Assembly: GCA_014898425.1 (NCBI GenBank)
Contig: RCSZ01000004.1
Location: forward strand, 1,426,001 to 1,490,000
Origin: Botryotinia globosa
Taxonomy: Eukaryota > Ascomycota > Leotiomycetes > Helotiales > Sclerotiniaceae
Reading direction: 5' to 3'
DNA: 64,000 nt
Numbering within the stretch: the stretch's first letter is position 1; every line of letters starts with the position of its first letter. Positions 22,748 through 34,365 of this stretch are shown in pieces. A program made the translations under genes and the position numbers. The notes beneath the pieces were generated by a model that made no database searches, was not told where the DNA came from, and saw only the letters and a list, made by a program, of their open reading frames with translations.

Positions 22748-23740
22748 ATGCCCGCAATCCTCATAACCGGCGCCTCGGGCTTCATCGGACAACTCCTCGC
22801 TACCCACCTCCTCACCAACCATCCCACCGCCTCAGAAAATAAACTCATCCTCACCGATATCATCACGCCCTCTGCTCCCTCCTCCCCGCATCCCCAAAAC
22901 ACACAATGCATCCAAGCCGATCTCTGCAATGCCGAGTCCCTCTCTTCCCTCCTCTCCTCGGCCGGAACACTCGACACCATATTCATCTTCCACGGCATCA
23001 TGTCATCCGGCTCGGAGCAAAATTTCGAACTCGGCATGAAAGTAAATCTGCACTCTACACTTTCTCTTCTTGAAGGAATCAGAAAAACCCCATCTCTGAA
23101 GCCCGAAGGGAAACTAGTCCGCGTCATCTACGCGTCTTCGCTCGCGGTATACGGGAGACCGCTCCCGGAAATAATAACAGAGGATACGCATCCCACGCCC
23201 GAAGGTTCTTACGGGTGTCAAAAATTAGCATGTGAGACTCTCCTGCAGGATTATATCCGCAGGGGATTTATCGACGGTTTGGCACTGCGCTTTCCCACGA
23301 TTAGTATCAGGCCGGGAAAAACGACGCAGGCGGCGAGTTCATTTCTGAGCGGGATGATTAGAGAGCCGATGGCGGGGAAGGAGTGCGTGGTGCCGATTAA
23401 GGATCGTGGGTTTGTGAGCTGGATGTGTAGTCCGAGGACGCTGACGGAGAATTTGATTCATGCGATGGAGATGGATTTGCAGGGGGTGGATGGACATCGC
23501 CGGGCGGTGAATCTCCCCGGGAAAGGAGCGAGTGTGCAGGAGATGTTGGATGCGTTGGTGAAGGTTGGGGGAGCGGAGAAGTTGGGGTTGATTACAGAGG
23601 AGGAGGAAGAGGCGACGGTGAAGATTTTGAGGAGTTGGGGGGTGAGGTATGATAATGCGTTTGCGTTTGGGTTGGGGTTTAGGGAGGATAGAGGGTTTGA
23701 GCAGGCGGTTAGGGACTATGTGGAGGGTTTGGAGGGATGA
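22748..23740 (+). CDS. NAD-dependent extended SDR, D-erythronate dehydrogenase type
   Basis: A single exon of 330 codons. It begins with the Rossmann motif TGASGFIG at residues 7-14, where extended SDRs bind NAD. D at the end of strand 2 (LILTDI) favours NAD over NADP. The active site is YGCQK near residue 155, with the Ser in ASSLAVYG about 24 residues earlier. The closest family pattern I recognise is that of DenD-like epimerase/dehydratases, which oxidise D-erythronate or related four-carbon sugar acids at C2; signs are the GSYGCQKLACE and LRFPTISIRPG stretches. In bacteria these act with a DUF1537 kinase and a class II aldolase. The ATG follows ACCATC, and no upstream in-frame ATG is evident. 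Codon use is strongly GC-rich relative to the surroundings. The substrate is inferred. Confidence 0.88.
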   Translation: MPAILITGASGFIGQLLATHLLTNHPTASENKLILTDIITPSAPSSPHPQNTQCIQADLCNAESLSSLLSSAGTLDTIFIFHGIMSSGSEQNFELGMKVNLHSTLSLLEGIRKTPSLKPEGKLVRVIYASSLAVYGRPLPEIITEDTHPTPEGSYGCQKLACETLLQDYIRRGFIDGLALRFPTISIRPGKTTQAASSFLSGMIREPMAGKECVVPIKDRGFVSWMCSPRTLTENLIHAMEMDLQGVDGHRRAVNLPGKGASVQEMLDALVKVGGAEKLGLITEEEEEATVKILRSWGVRYDNAFAFGLGFREDRGFEQAVRDYVEGLEG

Positions 23741-24279
23741 GGGATGAGGAATGAGAGAAATATTAACTCTCAGCTTTTTGGAAATAAACAACATCAGATC
23801 TGCTTCAATAATAGCAGTTCGTCCTTCAACCAATACTAACACAACAGTAAAGAATGTCCCCTCTCTCCTCGCAGCCCCATACCAGAAAGTTTTCCATACC
23901 TACCCAGGTATGAAGAGATCAACGATATAAACATAAATCCCACATTTCAACTCCCATTAAAAATACCAACCAAAGAACAAAACAAATCTTCAAATCTTAA
24001 TATTGAATGATATAAAAATCCAAGTATCTCTCTCCATGTCGGATTTTAACATAGCGCGTTTCGCTTACTTCTTCTATATATTGTATTATATTCTATCACT
24101 TCTTCTTTTAAATTTATAATATACTCTTTACTATTTATTTATCTGGGATTATGAGGGGGTATAATGAATGATTTGTAATTTATAATGTGAGAAATATTTT
24201 TATGTGTTATTGATTAATTTTTTTCTTTTCTTCTATTCATTCTATTCATTCTCTTCATTCTCTTCATTCTATTCATTCT
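23741..24279. other. Intergenic, increasingly AT-rich
   Basis: It holds the 3' flank of the SDR gene. From about 23930 it becomes AT-rich, leading into the minisatellite. No gene is seen. Confidence 0.55.
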
Positions 24280-24434
24280 ATCCCCTCTATCCCCTCTACC
24301 CCCTCTACCCCCTCTACCCCCTCTACCCCCTCTACCCCCTCTACCCCCTCTACCCCCTCTACCCCCTCTACCCCCTCTACCCCCTCTACCCCCTCTACCC
24401 CCTCTACCCCCTCTACCCCCTCTACCCCCTCTCT
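24280..24434. repeat. 9-bp minisatellite (CCCTCTACC)n
   Basis: About 16 near-perfect copies of a 9-bp C-rich unit (CTCTACCCC in another phase). It is preceded by a related TTCATTCTA/CTCTTCATT pentad-decad series from 24234. The 9-bp period keeps all frames open, so both strands show long artificial reading frames. Confidence 0.95.
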
Positions 24435-24479
24435 CCACAACCTCCATCAAACCAGTAAACCCTCAAACCCTCCCCTCCC

Positions 24480-25460
24480 CCTCAAAAATCCCTCTTAAAA
24501 ACTCCAAAAACCATTAAACAATCTATATTCACACTTACACTTACACACACTCTCTCCTTATCCTTCATCAAATCCTCCTCTCTCAAAAATCCCTCCCAAT
24601 AAATTAAAAATTATTAAATAAAATATAATCACTCCTATATGTTATAATTCAAATCCAAATCCAAATCCATCCCTATCCCCATCCCCATCCCCATCCCCAT
24701 CCAAATCCAAACCTATAATTATAAAAACACTCTTCTCACAAAACCTTCTCAAATTATAATATCCAAAAAAAAAAAATCGAAAATAGAAAATGAATTAGAA
24801 ATTTATCTTTATATTTCCCTAATACTATCTCTCTATCTAAATAATATTATAATATTATAATATAAATACTTTATACTTAAAGTAAATATCTTCTATAAAT
24901 AAGGACTCGTTCGAATCGATTTTTTAGACGATATTAAACTACATTTATTAATAATATAGATCTAAATAAACATTTCCTAAATGTAAATATAGCTTAATAA
25001 TTTATATTAATAATAAAATTGAAAAAAAGTGATTTGTCGAATACTAATATTAAACTATAAAAAGCTACAAAATGTAAACTTTTAAATTTTGAAAATTTAT
25101 ATAACAATCTTACCAAACCTCATTAAATCTCTAATACAACTTTGACCAACTATTAACAATATTTATTAACATTTGTTACTCTACATTTTATAGATCTATA
25201 AAATTTAGGCTAAATTATTAATCAACAAATTATTTTATCAACAAATTAAAAAATCGATTCGAACGGGCCCTAAATATAACAAGAAGTAAAATATTCTTAG
25301 TATTTATATCGTAGTATTAATAATAATAATAAAGATGTGGTTAACTTATCACATTGAAAAAATTAAAGAAATTAAAAAAAAATGTAAATTACTTAAGAAA
25401 CAGTTCTTGTAATATTATTTCTCATTTGATAAATTTAGATATCCACCACCAACTTATGAT
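24480..25460. other. AT-rich block, gene-free
   Basis: Almost 1 kb of sequence dominated by A and T, with CATCCC hexamer repeats near 24665-24705. It contains a 370-bp element with inverted ends. No coding frame is seen. The composition contrasts sharply with the GC-rich SDR gene on the left and the malic enzyme gene on the right, as expected of an RIP-affected or transposon-derived block. Confidence 0.75.
24902..25271. mobile_element. MITE-like element with 25-bp terminal inverted repeats
   Basis: The left end 24902-24926 (AGGACTCGTTCGAATCGATT...) is the inverse of the right end 25247-25271, matching at 23 of 25 positions. The two mismatches are both transitions (A/G and T/C). The interior is AT-rich and has no coding frame, so the element is non-autonomous. 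Flanks are AT-rich and no clean target duplication can be fixed; ATAAATA on the left and AAATATAA on the right are only similar. The transposon superfamily is unknown. Confidence 0.65.
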
Positions 25461-25638
25461 TGTGAAGTTGTGATATGTAATTACCACTCGTATATTCCAT
25501 ATACCATACTTTACGACGAAAGGAAGCAAACTCGCATTAAAAAGTCATGGTATCTTGCCCTAGCATGCCAGCCCTCGAAAGCGCAACAGAAACGAAAAAA
25601 AATCATCTTCTCCATCTCATCTCCCCTCCTCCCTCACT

Positions 25639-27833
25639 CTACCACCGGGGATCATAAACCTGTTTTCTAATCCAATTCTCCAATGCGACATCCCCCCACT
25701 CCTCCCACACAGCCCAACACTCTTCACTCAACTCACTGACCCCCTCTCTCCTCGCCGCCTTCATCACTTCCCTCGCAACCACCACGCTCGCATCTCGCAC
25801 CCTCTCAATCTTTGGATAGATGAGCCCCATCATCAATTCCTCGCGATTCAAACATCTCGACAACGCTTCCGCACTCTGATACACCATTGCATCTGTGACT
25901 CTCGAGGCTTTGGCCAAGATCGCGCCAAGTCCCAGTCCCGGGAAGACGTAAACGTTGTTTCCCTGATTGGGGTAGTATGTTGTGGAGTTTTCCGAGGGGG
26001 AATCAGAATGTTTGATCGTCACTGGCGAGAAAGGGGATCCGGAGGCGAAAATCACCGTTCCTTCGGTCCAGGTAATAGCTTGCTCGAAGGTACATTCTGC
26101 TTTCGTAAGGGGATTGCTGAGCGGGAAGAGAATGGGTCTTCGTCCCAATCCGCCCGCTTCTACACTCACCTTCAACGCTCTCACCACCGATTCTGTAAAA
26201 ACGCCAAAGGTAGCCGCCAATCCAATCAACGCGGTCGGCTTCACATACTCGATGACTTCTTCCAACGTTTGGAATTGATGTCCATTATTATCATCTCTCG
26301 CGAAGATTTTCTTATGCGCGGCTAATTTGTCACCGCGGTCGGTGGTGACGAGGCCTTTGGTATCGACGAGCCAGAATTTGTCACGAGCTTCTTTTTCGGA
26401 GAGCCCGCGACGCGTGTAGTATTCCATGACTTGTTTTGCGACTCCTACGCCGGCGGAGCCCGCACCCATGAATACTAATCTCTGGTCTTCGACGGGGACA
26501 CCGGAGAGATTGACTGCGCCGATATATCTATATAAAATTAACACGTGGGGGGGTGCGAGGAAAGGGGAAATGCATACCCAGCTAAGACCACGGCTCCTGT
26601 GCCTTGAATATCATCGTTGAACATTTTTTCGCCCTTGTATCGATCGAGATACTTGAATGCTTTTTCAGACTCGAAATCTTCGAATTGGACGAGCATCTGG
26701 GGGTAGACTTCTTTGACAGCAGCCATGAATTCATCCATGAATTGCTGTTCGACTTCGGGGCCGGGTCGTTTCATGCGGAGACCAAGGTAGAGGGGGTCGC
26801 GGAGGTTTTCTTCATTGGCGGTGCCGCAGTCGAGCACGATGGGGAGAGTTTTCTCGGGATGGATGCCTGCTGCTCCGGTGTAGAGGGCTAGTTTACCAAT
26901 CTGGAAGGCAGGGTTGGTTAGGTTTTGAGAGGAAAGAGAGGAAAGAGAGGAAAGAGAGGCAAGGAGAGAAGATTTTGTTCAAAAAAGGGGTGGGGGGTAC
27001 GAACCGAGATTCCAACACCGTTAACACCGAGATCGCCAAGACCGAGAATGCGTGATCCATCGGTCACGACACAAATCGAAGGATCTGAATAGGGCCAATT
27101 TCTCAAAATGGTGGTCATGGATTTGCGTTGCTTGATGGAAATATATAATGCTTCTGGACGGGTGTATAATGTGGAGTATTGGAGACAGACATCGCCGATT
27201 GTAGGGGTGTAGACGAGGGGCATGAGAGTAGCGATATTATCGATCAAGAGACGGTAGAAAAGATCTGTATTTTGGGCTTTGATGTTGGAGAGGTAGAGAT
27301 ATTTGTCGATGGGGGTTGCGCGACTATTGATCATTCGCATGGCTCGGATACATTGTGTTTCGAGGCTCTCTAGGACGTGAGGGAGGAGACCAGTAAGGTT
27401 TTTGTTGACTCTGTCTTCGGGAGTAAAGGAGGTACCTTTTGGAGAGTTAGAAAGTGGGTTTTAAGATAATAGGTGAAGAGGATGGCAATGCACCTTTATT
27501 CCATGCAGGCTCACGAAGAACCTGATATCCTTTGGCGGAATCCTCAGAGATATATTCGGTCTCATTGGATTGAGTAACCGTTGGATAATTCGTCTGACTG
27601 TAACCTTTCAAATAGTCAAGAGAAGATTGCTTCATGGCCGCTTCAATGGCCGCAATATCAATGCCACCGATAGGATTCATGGTAGTATTTCTCCGACTTG
27701 TAGAAATAGAGATGCGTTTGCTGATGGTGGTAGAAGAAGAACGACTTGCGACTGAATAAGTGGGAGAAGAAGATCTAGGAGTATGTGGAGTTCCGACTTC
27801 AGAACTGGATGTGCTGTAATTACAAGAAGCCAT
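25639..27833 (-). CDS. Malic enzyme (malate dehydrogenase, oxaloacetate-decarboxylating)
   Basis: Exons 27833-27494, 27435-27005, 26900-26578 and 26527-25639 give 660 residues. Donors are GTGCAT, GTTCGT and GTATGC; acceptors are AAAAG, TTCCAG and ATATAG. All phases are continuous. The protein oxidatively decarboxylates L-malate to pyruvate and CO2 with NAD(P). Landmarks in order: LMPLVYTPTIGDVC with the catalytic Tyr, GLGDLGVNGVGIS (dinucleotide and substrate loop), FEDFESEKAFKYLDRYK, MFNDDIQGTGAVVLAG with the metal-binding Asp pair, then the Rossmann motif MGAGSAGVGVA. The first 52 residues are Ser/Thr-rich with Arg and only one acidic residue (Glu12), which may be a mitochondrial presequence ahead of MNPIGG. 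The acidic residues near the end of strand 2 (FWLVDTKGL) suggest NAD rather than NADP. Compartment and cofactor are inferred. Confidence 0.94.
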
Positions 27834-28599
27834 TTGAAATGTAAAGTTCTTCTTTTGACTTTGTAGTCGTGCGACGAATTCAGAAGAAGAAAAAGACTCG
27901 TAGGAGAATGAGAATGTTCATGATTGATATATTTGATGGGACGATACGGTTGTTCGCAATACTTTTATTTTAAGTGGGTACCTTGACTCTACGGAGTAGA
28001 CACGGAGGCCGGGATATGGACACGAACAGCGCGTGAGCATTGAGAAGAAGAAAAAGTTGTAGCAACATGGTTGTAGTTTCGTTGGGGTTTCAATAATCGA
28101 CCCCAAGATATCTTAGGGATAGCAGGGTCAGACATAATCAGTATAATAAGTGTTGAGAACTTGAGATGGAAGATGAGGATTTGGGTAGAAAATCAAACTA
28201 GTTGGGTTGACGGGATGTTTATTCAATACGATCCGCTAAACAGGGAACGGGTTGTGGATATCTTTTCCCGTACGTACGGACTATAATAATTACTGGACCT
28301 TCCCGGGTGATATTTAGTCGGATGTTAAGGTAATTAGGTGTATATAACGTCATGTGATTTGGGATAGTTACAATATACTCCAAATCATCAGTGTAAAGTT
28401 TGTTGAAAACTAAGGGGGATTCTTTCATCAAATCACCCCTCTCCATTCCATTCCACTTGACGTTGAACCCAACTTTTACTTACAACACGGTAATAAGTTA
28501 CATAATTTGTCTTTCGCTTCCAGGACCGAGGCCGATCTAATTAGTAATTACCCCTAAAATAGTAGAGAAGCAGCCTTGTGAGAACCCCTCTCTATATTT
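27834..28599. other. Malic enzyme promoter region and intergenic DNA
   Basis: It holds the upstream flank of the malic enzyme gene. The stretch 27980-28030 carries two related CGGAG / ACACGGAGG words that resemble zinc-cluster regulator half-sites, but no factor can be named. No gene is seen. Confidence 0.45.
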
Positions 28600-28795
28600 A
28601 CATTTATCTATATCTACCTATATTTACATCCATCTATATCTATATCTATATCTATATCTATATCTACATCCATATCTATATCTATATCTACATCCATATC
28701 TATATCTATATCTATATCTATATCTATATCTATATCTATATCTATATCTATATCTACATCCATATCCATATCCATATCCATATCCATCCACCTTT
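28600..28795. repeat. Hexanucleotide repeat (TATATC/CTATAT)n with CATCCA variants
   Basis: About 30 units of a 6-bp repeat, mostly CTATAT, interspersed with CATCCATAT variants and ending in CATATC/CATCCA. Both strands show artificial Ile/Tyr/His or Arg/Tyr/Gly frames. A second short array (TTACATCCA)n follows at 28938-28980. Confidence 0.95.
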
Positions 28796-29650
28796 TCTCC
28801 CAACCAACCCCAGTTTATGCCAGGGGATATCAAGCATATCAAGGGATTCTTTACTAATTAGTACTCGTAATGTCGACGACAAGGTATGTAAGATCTGACT
28901 TCCGTTCTGCTCCGATATTTACGTCGTTTGAGGCTTTACATCCATTACATCCATTACATCCTTCACATCCATTACATCCACATCTTAGTAACTTCCCATG
29001 CATACATATTACATACTCTGTACACCAAATTTCGGGGAAGAATCTTTATCCCCCTTTCTTTTCCATTTCCATTTTTATATCCTCCATCCCACATCTCTCC
29101 AAGGTTACCCATCCATCACAAGTTCACAACCTTCATCTACCGATTTCCGAGATGGGTTTGCGAAACATATATGTGGAAACCTTCATTTCATCTGGCCAGA
29201 ATCGTATCTAGACCATTTCCTTTACGAAGACGCTGAATGGAGAAGAGGAAGCCGATTAAATCACGCATACAAATCTTGTCAAGTTGTCAATGATCGAGTT
29301 TGTCGATTTTACAAAAAGTAACCGGCTAAAGTATCTGATCTGGATGAACGATTTCCGACACGAGACATCCAGATGAAATGTTTCATGTACGGAGTATTCC
29401 ACCATGGAACGAATAATAATCCCAATTCTTCGGAATACTTTTCCATATGGTATTTTTATTATATTAGAATATGGATCGGATCACGCACGCACGGCATATG
29501 TTGAGAGAGTAGAGACGATGGAATTTCTCGAAATTTACTCTTTGGAGACCTCCCGCTGTCAAGTATACAGAATCAATTGTGTGACACTCATAACACGGAA
29601 TTGAGTTTAAGCATTATCAAGCATTTTTCAAACTATATTATTTCTCCTCA

Positions 29651-29681
<31 letters not shown>

Positions 29682-32600
29682 CTTCTTCTTCTTCTTCTCT
29701 TTCCTTTTGCAGGATCGTCCGTCCCATCTTGTAACATTCCTGTCGCATATTGGGGTTGGGTTGGTTAATTACCAGTTATCCACGATCAATCCATGTGATT
29801 AAAGCTTATCGTGCATCTATCTATATCGATCCAAACACAGTTAATTACCACCAACCTACCCTCACCCTGAACATTTGAATCTTTCTCTCACGCTCAAGAT
29901 GAAGAAATCGCAGAGGAATCCAACAACCGATTAACCAACCTTCCAAAAGCTGGTATTTATATTTATATATCTTTCCCAGATAATAACAATCTACAACATG
30001 GATTGAGAAAGTTCTCGTTGAGGTTCATTCATATCATCTTCATAACCATGGTTCGGTTCGGTTCAGTTCCGGCAATGGAATTTGCTCCAAATCGTTTCAG
30101 TCTGCTTCATTTGTTGTATCAATTTTTACATTCTTTTCTTTTCTTTTCTTCTCCAAATAGTCTGCCTCCACGGCAGTGGCCCCCGGAGGGTCAGCGAAGC
30201 GTCATTGTTATGCCAGACAGCTATATAAAATTCTCAGAATAGTTTCTGTCTCTATTTCTACATCAACATGGATCAATTGACCAATTGACCAGTCGATTAA
30301 TAAACCCCTATTATGGTGGCAAGCCCCCAAACCCCCATAGCTCGCTGCGCTCGAAATGGGCTATATCATATAGTTTATTCTAGTAGCTCCTCGAATGCTA
30401 CGCTTTCAATTACAGAGAACCATCCATGATTTCCCCAAAGACCTGACTTTGATTTACAACCGCGCTGTTCACGTTGTCCCAATATAAACATAGACCCGAA
30501 TGCTATCGCCGCGAGATATGGTCATAACAGAGCCTTGAAGATCCCAAGAAGATATCGTGTCGAATTTTAGAATGTAGGTTGAAAGATTTATAATCGAATT
30601 TTGATGGGAATTGTTGAGTGGATTCGTTGTTAAGAGATATCTCTTGATTATATGGGCTTGATACGATACAATAGTTATGACCATGCAAGCTTCCGTATAC
30701 CTATGCTAAAAGCAGAAAACTATAATGGAGAAATGGAAAATATGGAATTGGAATTATTATTGGTGCTGGAGAATGTAGAAATTTCTGGTTGGGTTTTACT
30801 ACTATTTGAAGAATGTATCTTGTGAACTTTTGGAATGGTGTATGCTATTTGATACGGGAGGATTTAAACTGGATTTATAATGATGAATTGATGATCTCTC
30901 TAAAGTGTGGGTTTGTAACTCAATGAGCTTTGTAATGAAGAGAGGGTTGTTGAGAAATGGATATAAAGATGGGAGGTAGGAAAAGGGTTAAACACCCCGG
31001 ATAAAGGATAAATAGGCAATGAAGAGAAAGATGTTGAGTCTTCAGTAGAAAGTGAAGGCTGAATAAGTAGAGGGATAAAGTATGTCTATTACTACCGATA
31101 CATATCATCAATATAGATGAATAAACAAGGAAAGCGGGGAAAACACAAATCCTGGAGAAATAAGAGAAGTGTTGGACCCGAGCTTAGGATTTGACGGTAG
31201 GTAGTGTTATTCCTGCAAGGAAATCAGCAACATATGGTGTAAATCAAACCCACCTCGACACAGAGATGCCGCAAAGATCGGTGTGCATTTGCATGTTGGT
31301 GGCGCTCTGCCGAGACGATATCAAAGTCCATGGATGTTTGGCTTGTGAATACTTCCACGTGCGAAAAGCATATGGAGCTAGGCAACTGTGCATTGTGAAC
31401 GTTTTGATATCTCACAGTTGGTTGTTGAATCTGACTACCCATAGATATGATAGTTGTATTGAATCAATTTTCGGCCATTCATTCTGACAGCCAGGGAAGC
31501 AAGACCTGTTCCTAGAGTGTGGGGTTTGCGATATCGACGAATTGATGTTGATGTTTGCATATCAAGTTGACGAGGATTGAAAACTTCATGCGATATCGAT
31601 ACCGAAAGCGAGTATCCTAGATGCATATGTTTGTTATGCATCAGCTTATTAACCAGTGTGATATCAAGCTTTGAGATCATGGATCGGAAAAGTGTTGACA
31701 GTTACAATGCATTACATTGATTGTAACCTAGAGTAAAAATGCGAGTGATGTTTAGTTATCATTGGATGTGGTGACACAGTATCAACAATTGAAACAATTC
31801 AGATGTTGGTGTTGGTTCTGTGATGGAACCGTATGTCTGAAAGAGTAGGTTTGCATACCTATCAAGGGCTAGGTACATAAGACGGTCAAGAGGATACCAT
31901 CACATCTGAAAGCTGACAATATCTCAAGTGGGTAAATGATGCGACAATGGTGAAACGATGTTGATGATTGATAGATATGACCTACTAATAAGTTTCAGTG
32001 TGATTGACATGCATGACGGGACATTGATTGGGAGACGAGGGAGGGTATCTGGTATCTGGTATCTGGTAAGATTTGCTTGTTTTTGATGCACGATTGAGGC
32101 GTGATGGTGATTTCTTGGAAATAGGCAGCATCGATTGAATATATACGTACCGGTATCATGGGAGAAGTCAGCTTTCATCCGAATTGGGAATAAGACGCGG
32201 GATAAAGTGGATAAAGGTCATGTGATATGCAAGTTATCCGAGTGAAGAGAATGTACAAGCCGGATATGTAAGACGCACCGACTGGGAGTCAGCTGGTGTA
32301 TGTATATGTGTATCTAGTATGTATACGTAGCAGGTAGATTGGGAACGATATATGTTGATGATGAAGAATAGTTACTATCGAATCATTTCCTCATCACATG
32401 GTGGATATGATACCCAGACAGAGTAGACATAGTAACCAGACATAGTACCCAGATAGAGTAGACATAGTAACCAGACATGATACCCAGACATAGTACCCCA
32501 ACATCGTCCCTAGCAACAACATCATCCAAAGCCAAGCCAGAAAACGTAAGCTGAGATGTTCGTCATCATAATCATTACGCGTAACCACGTGGTTTAAATT

Positions 32601-32740
32601 CCGTCGTGCATTTGTTTTTCCGCTTCTTGCATTTCGCCTTCCGTAGGCTCCAGTATTTTGATGCTTTGTCTTGGTTTTGGCTGCTTTGGCTTTGGCTTTG
32701 GCTTTGATATTCTTCTTATTTTATTTTCTTGGTGGTGGAA
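28796..32740. other. Intergenic region without supported genes
   Basis: Nearly 4 kb. It includes a (CTT)n microsatellite at 29653-29699 and a repeat of ATAGTACCCAGACATAG-type units near 32410-32500. Short frames on both strands have no splice support or motifs. CT-rich leader-like DNA occurs around 29850-30000. I see no gene. Confidence 0.45.
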
Positions 32741-32792
32741 GGCTGGAAAGCTGGAAAGCTGGAAAGCTGGAAAGCTGGAAAGCTGGAAAGCT
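32741..32792. repeat. 8-bp repeat (GCTGGAAA)n and adjacent purine tracts
   Basis: Seven copies of CTGGAAAG in tandem, followed at 32875-32925 by an AAAGCAAAGG/AAAGG purine array. The 8-bp period would break any reading frame. Confidence 0.9.
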
Positions 32793-34365
32793 GTACGAGA
32801 AGAATCGAGATTGAGATTGCGGATGTACGGAAGGAGCGGAAGAAGACAAGGGGGGAGAGAAGGAAGGGAATGGAAGCAAAGGAAAGCAAAGGAAAGCAAA
32901 GGAAAGGAAAGGAAAGGGAGGAGAAAGTCAATATAATTATATGATACGAAAGGAAGAACGAGATATAATTATATATGGAGCATATTAATAAGCATGTGGT
33001 CAAATTGAAGAAGGAGAAGATCTAAATCAGCTAATTACCTCCCTACCCAGTACCCAGTAAAAGTAGAAGAGGATCGACGAATTGAAAATCTGGGGAAAGA
33101 AAGCTACTAGGGTACTAGGTATTTATTCTATTCTATTACTACCAGGTATTTACCTAGCTAGTACTATGTCCAAGAGTACAAACCACCACTCATTTTTATC
33201 AGATCACGTGAAATCGAGATATTCCATGGTTCACCTATTACACCTCAAACAATCTTCACAGCCAGGTAGGTATAGTACAGCTAATCGGTTCTCAGATTGT
33301 ATGCCAATAGATCGCCAAGATAGCCTCGATCTCGACCTTGACCTTGACTCTACTTCAAGGGGAGATGATATTATTATGTGTGTATAGTCTTCTCATATTG
33401 ATTTATAATATGAATTCCTTTTATAAGCCATCTAACTAATATATCTAATAGATATTAACTCTTGATTGATTTCTCTATATATTTTACGTTACTTTTAATA
33501 ATTTATATATAAATTATATATAAATTATATCTATTTTATATCTATTTTATATCTATTTTATATCTATTAAATCTATCAAATATCTATTAAATATTCTCTT
33601 CCCAAAAACAAACTTTCCTTTTCCGCCCTATACCCTCATCCCTAGTCAATACCCGCCAATACCCATCAAAGTCCTCCCTCCACTCCCTCCACCTTTGCCG
33701 CATCTTTGACATAGTTCGTATTACATAATCATCCTCACCCAATCATCTTCGACATCTTCATTCCAGGCAACAATATTTGGGACGGCGAAGATCTGTAGGC
33801 ATCCGAATTTGATTGCAAATGATAGAAATAAGAGGCTTACATCAAGTTATATACCTAGGTAGTGTACATGATTCATCAACACTTGGATACACGAGAACCT
33901 TGGAGAATTGATGTTAAGTGACTAGGTTACTAGGTTACTAGTTTACCAGATACCTCTCTCTGAGTCTCTACATACTACATCTTATCATCTAACTTGATCC
34001 ATTCATTCATTCTTTTTGCTTCATATATGTAATCATATCATACAATAATACCTTTGACTTCTGTCGCTACTTCTTCTGCTTCTTCTGCTTCTTCTGCTTC
34101 TTCTTCATCTATTTCTATATCTTTTTTAATTCACATCTTCTCTCTTCTCAAAATTGAGGCGTCCATTGTTGGTACTCCACTTTCTATCGCTGTTTATCCA
34201 TTACCCGCCGCCGTCTTGGATGATCTGAAGAACTCAAAAAACCCACAACCACAACCACAACCACAACCACAACCACACCTACTTCTACACCTTCAATCAT
34301 TCTCACTACACGATACTATCAAGCGTAGACACGGGGTACATGATACAGCATCCATTTCACCCATC
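32793..34365. other. Intergenic region upstream of the HeLo-like gene
   Basis: An AT-rich patch with (ATATCTATTTT)n units lies at 33480-33590. From 33600 the plus strand is pyrimidine-rich and leader-like. A frame in phase with the downstream gene is open from 34033 but contains no ATG before 34366. It would encode a Ser-rich run and a QP dipeptide repeat (34245-34276). Confidence 0.5.

Noticed and set aside
24204..24458. Long frames on both strands (YPL and RGG repeats)
   Set aside because: Produced by the 9-bp minisatellite, which keeps all frames open; no start context or flanking coding sequence.
28578..28898. Ile/Tyr and Arg/Tyr repeat frames
   Set aside because: Translation of a hexanucleotide microsatellite on both strands.
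34054..34365. N-terminal extension of the HeLo-like protein
   Set aside because: The frame has no ATG here and starts with TTG; the first ATG is at 34366.
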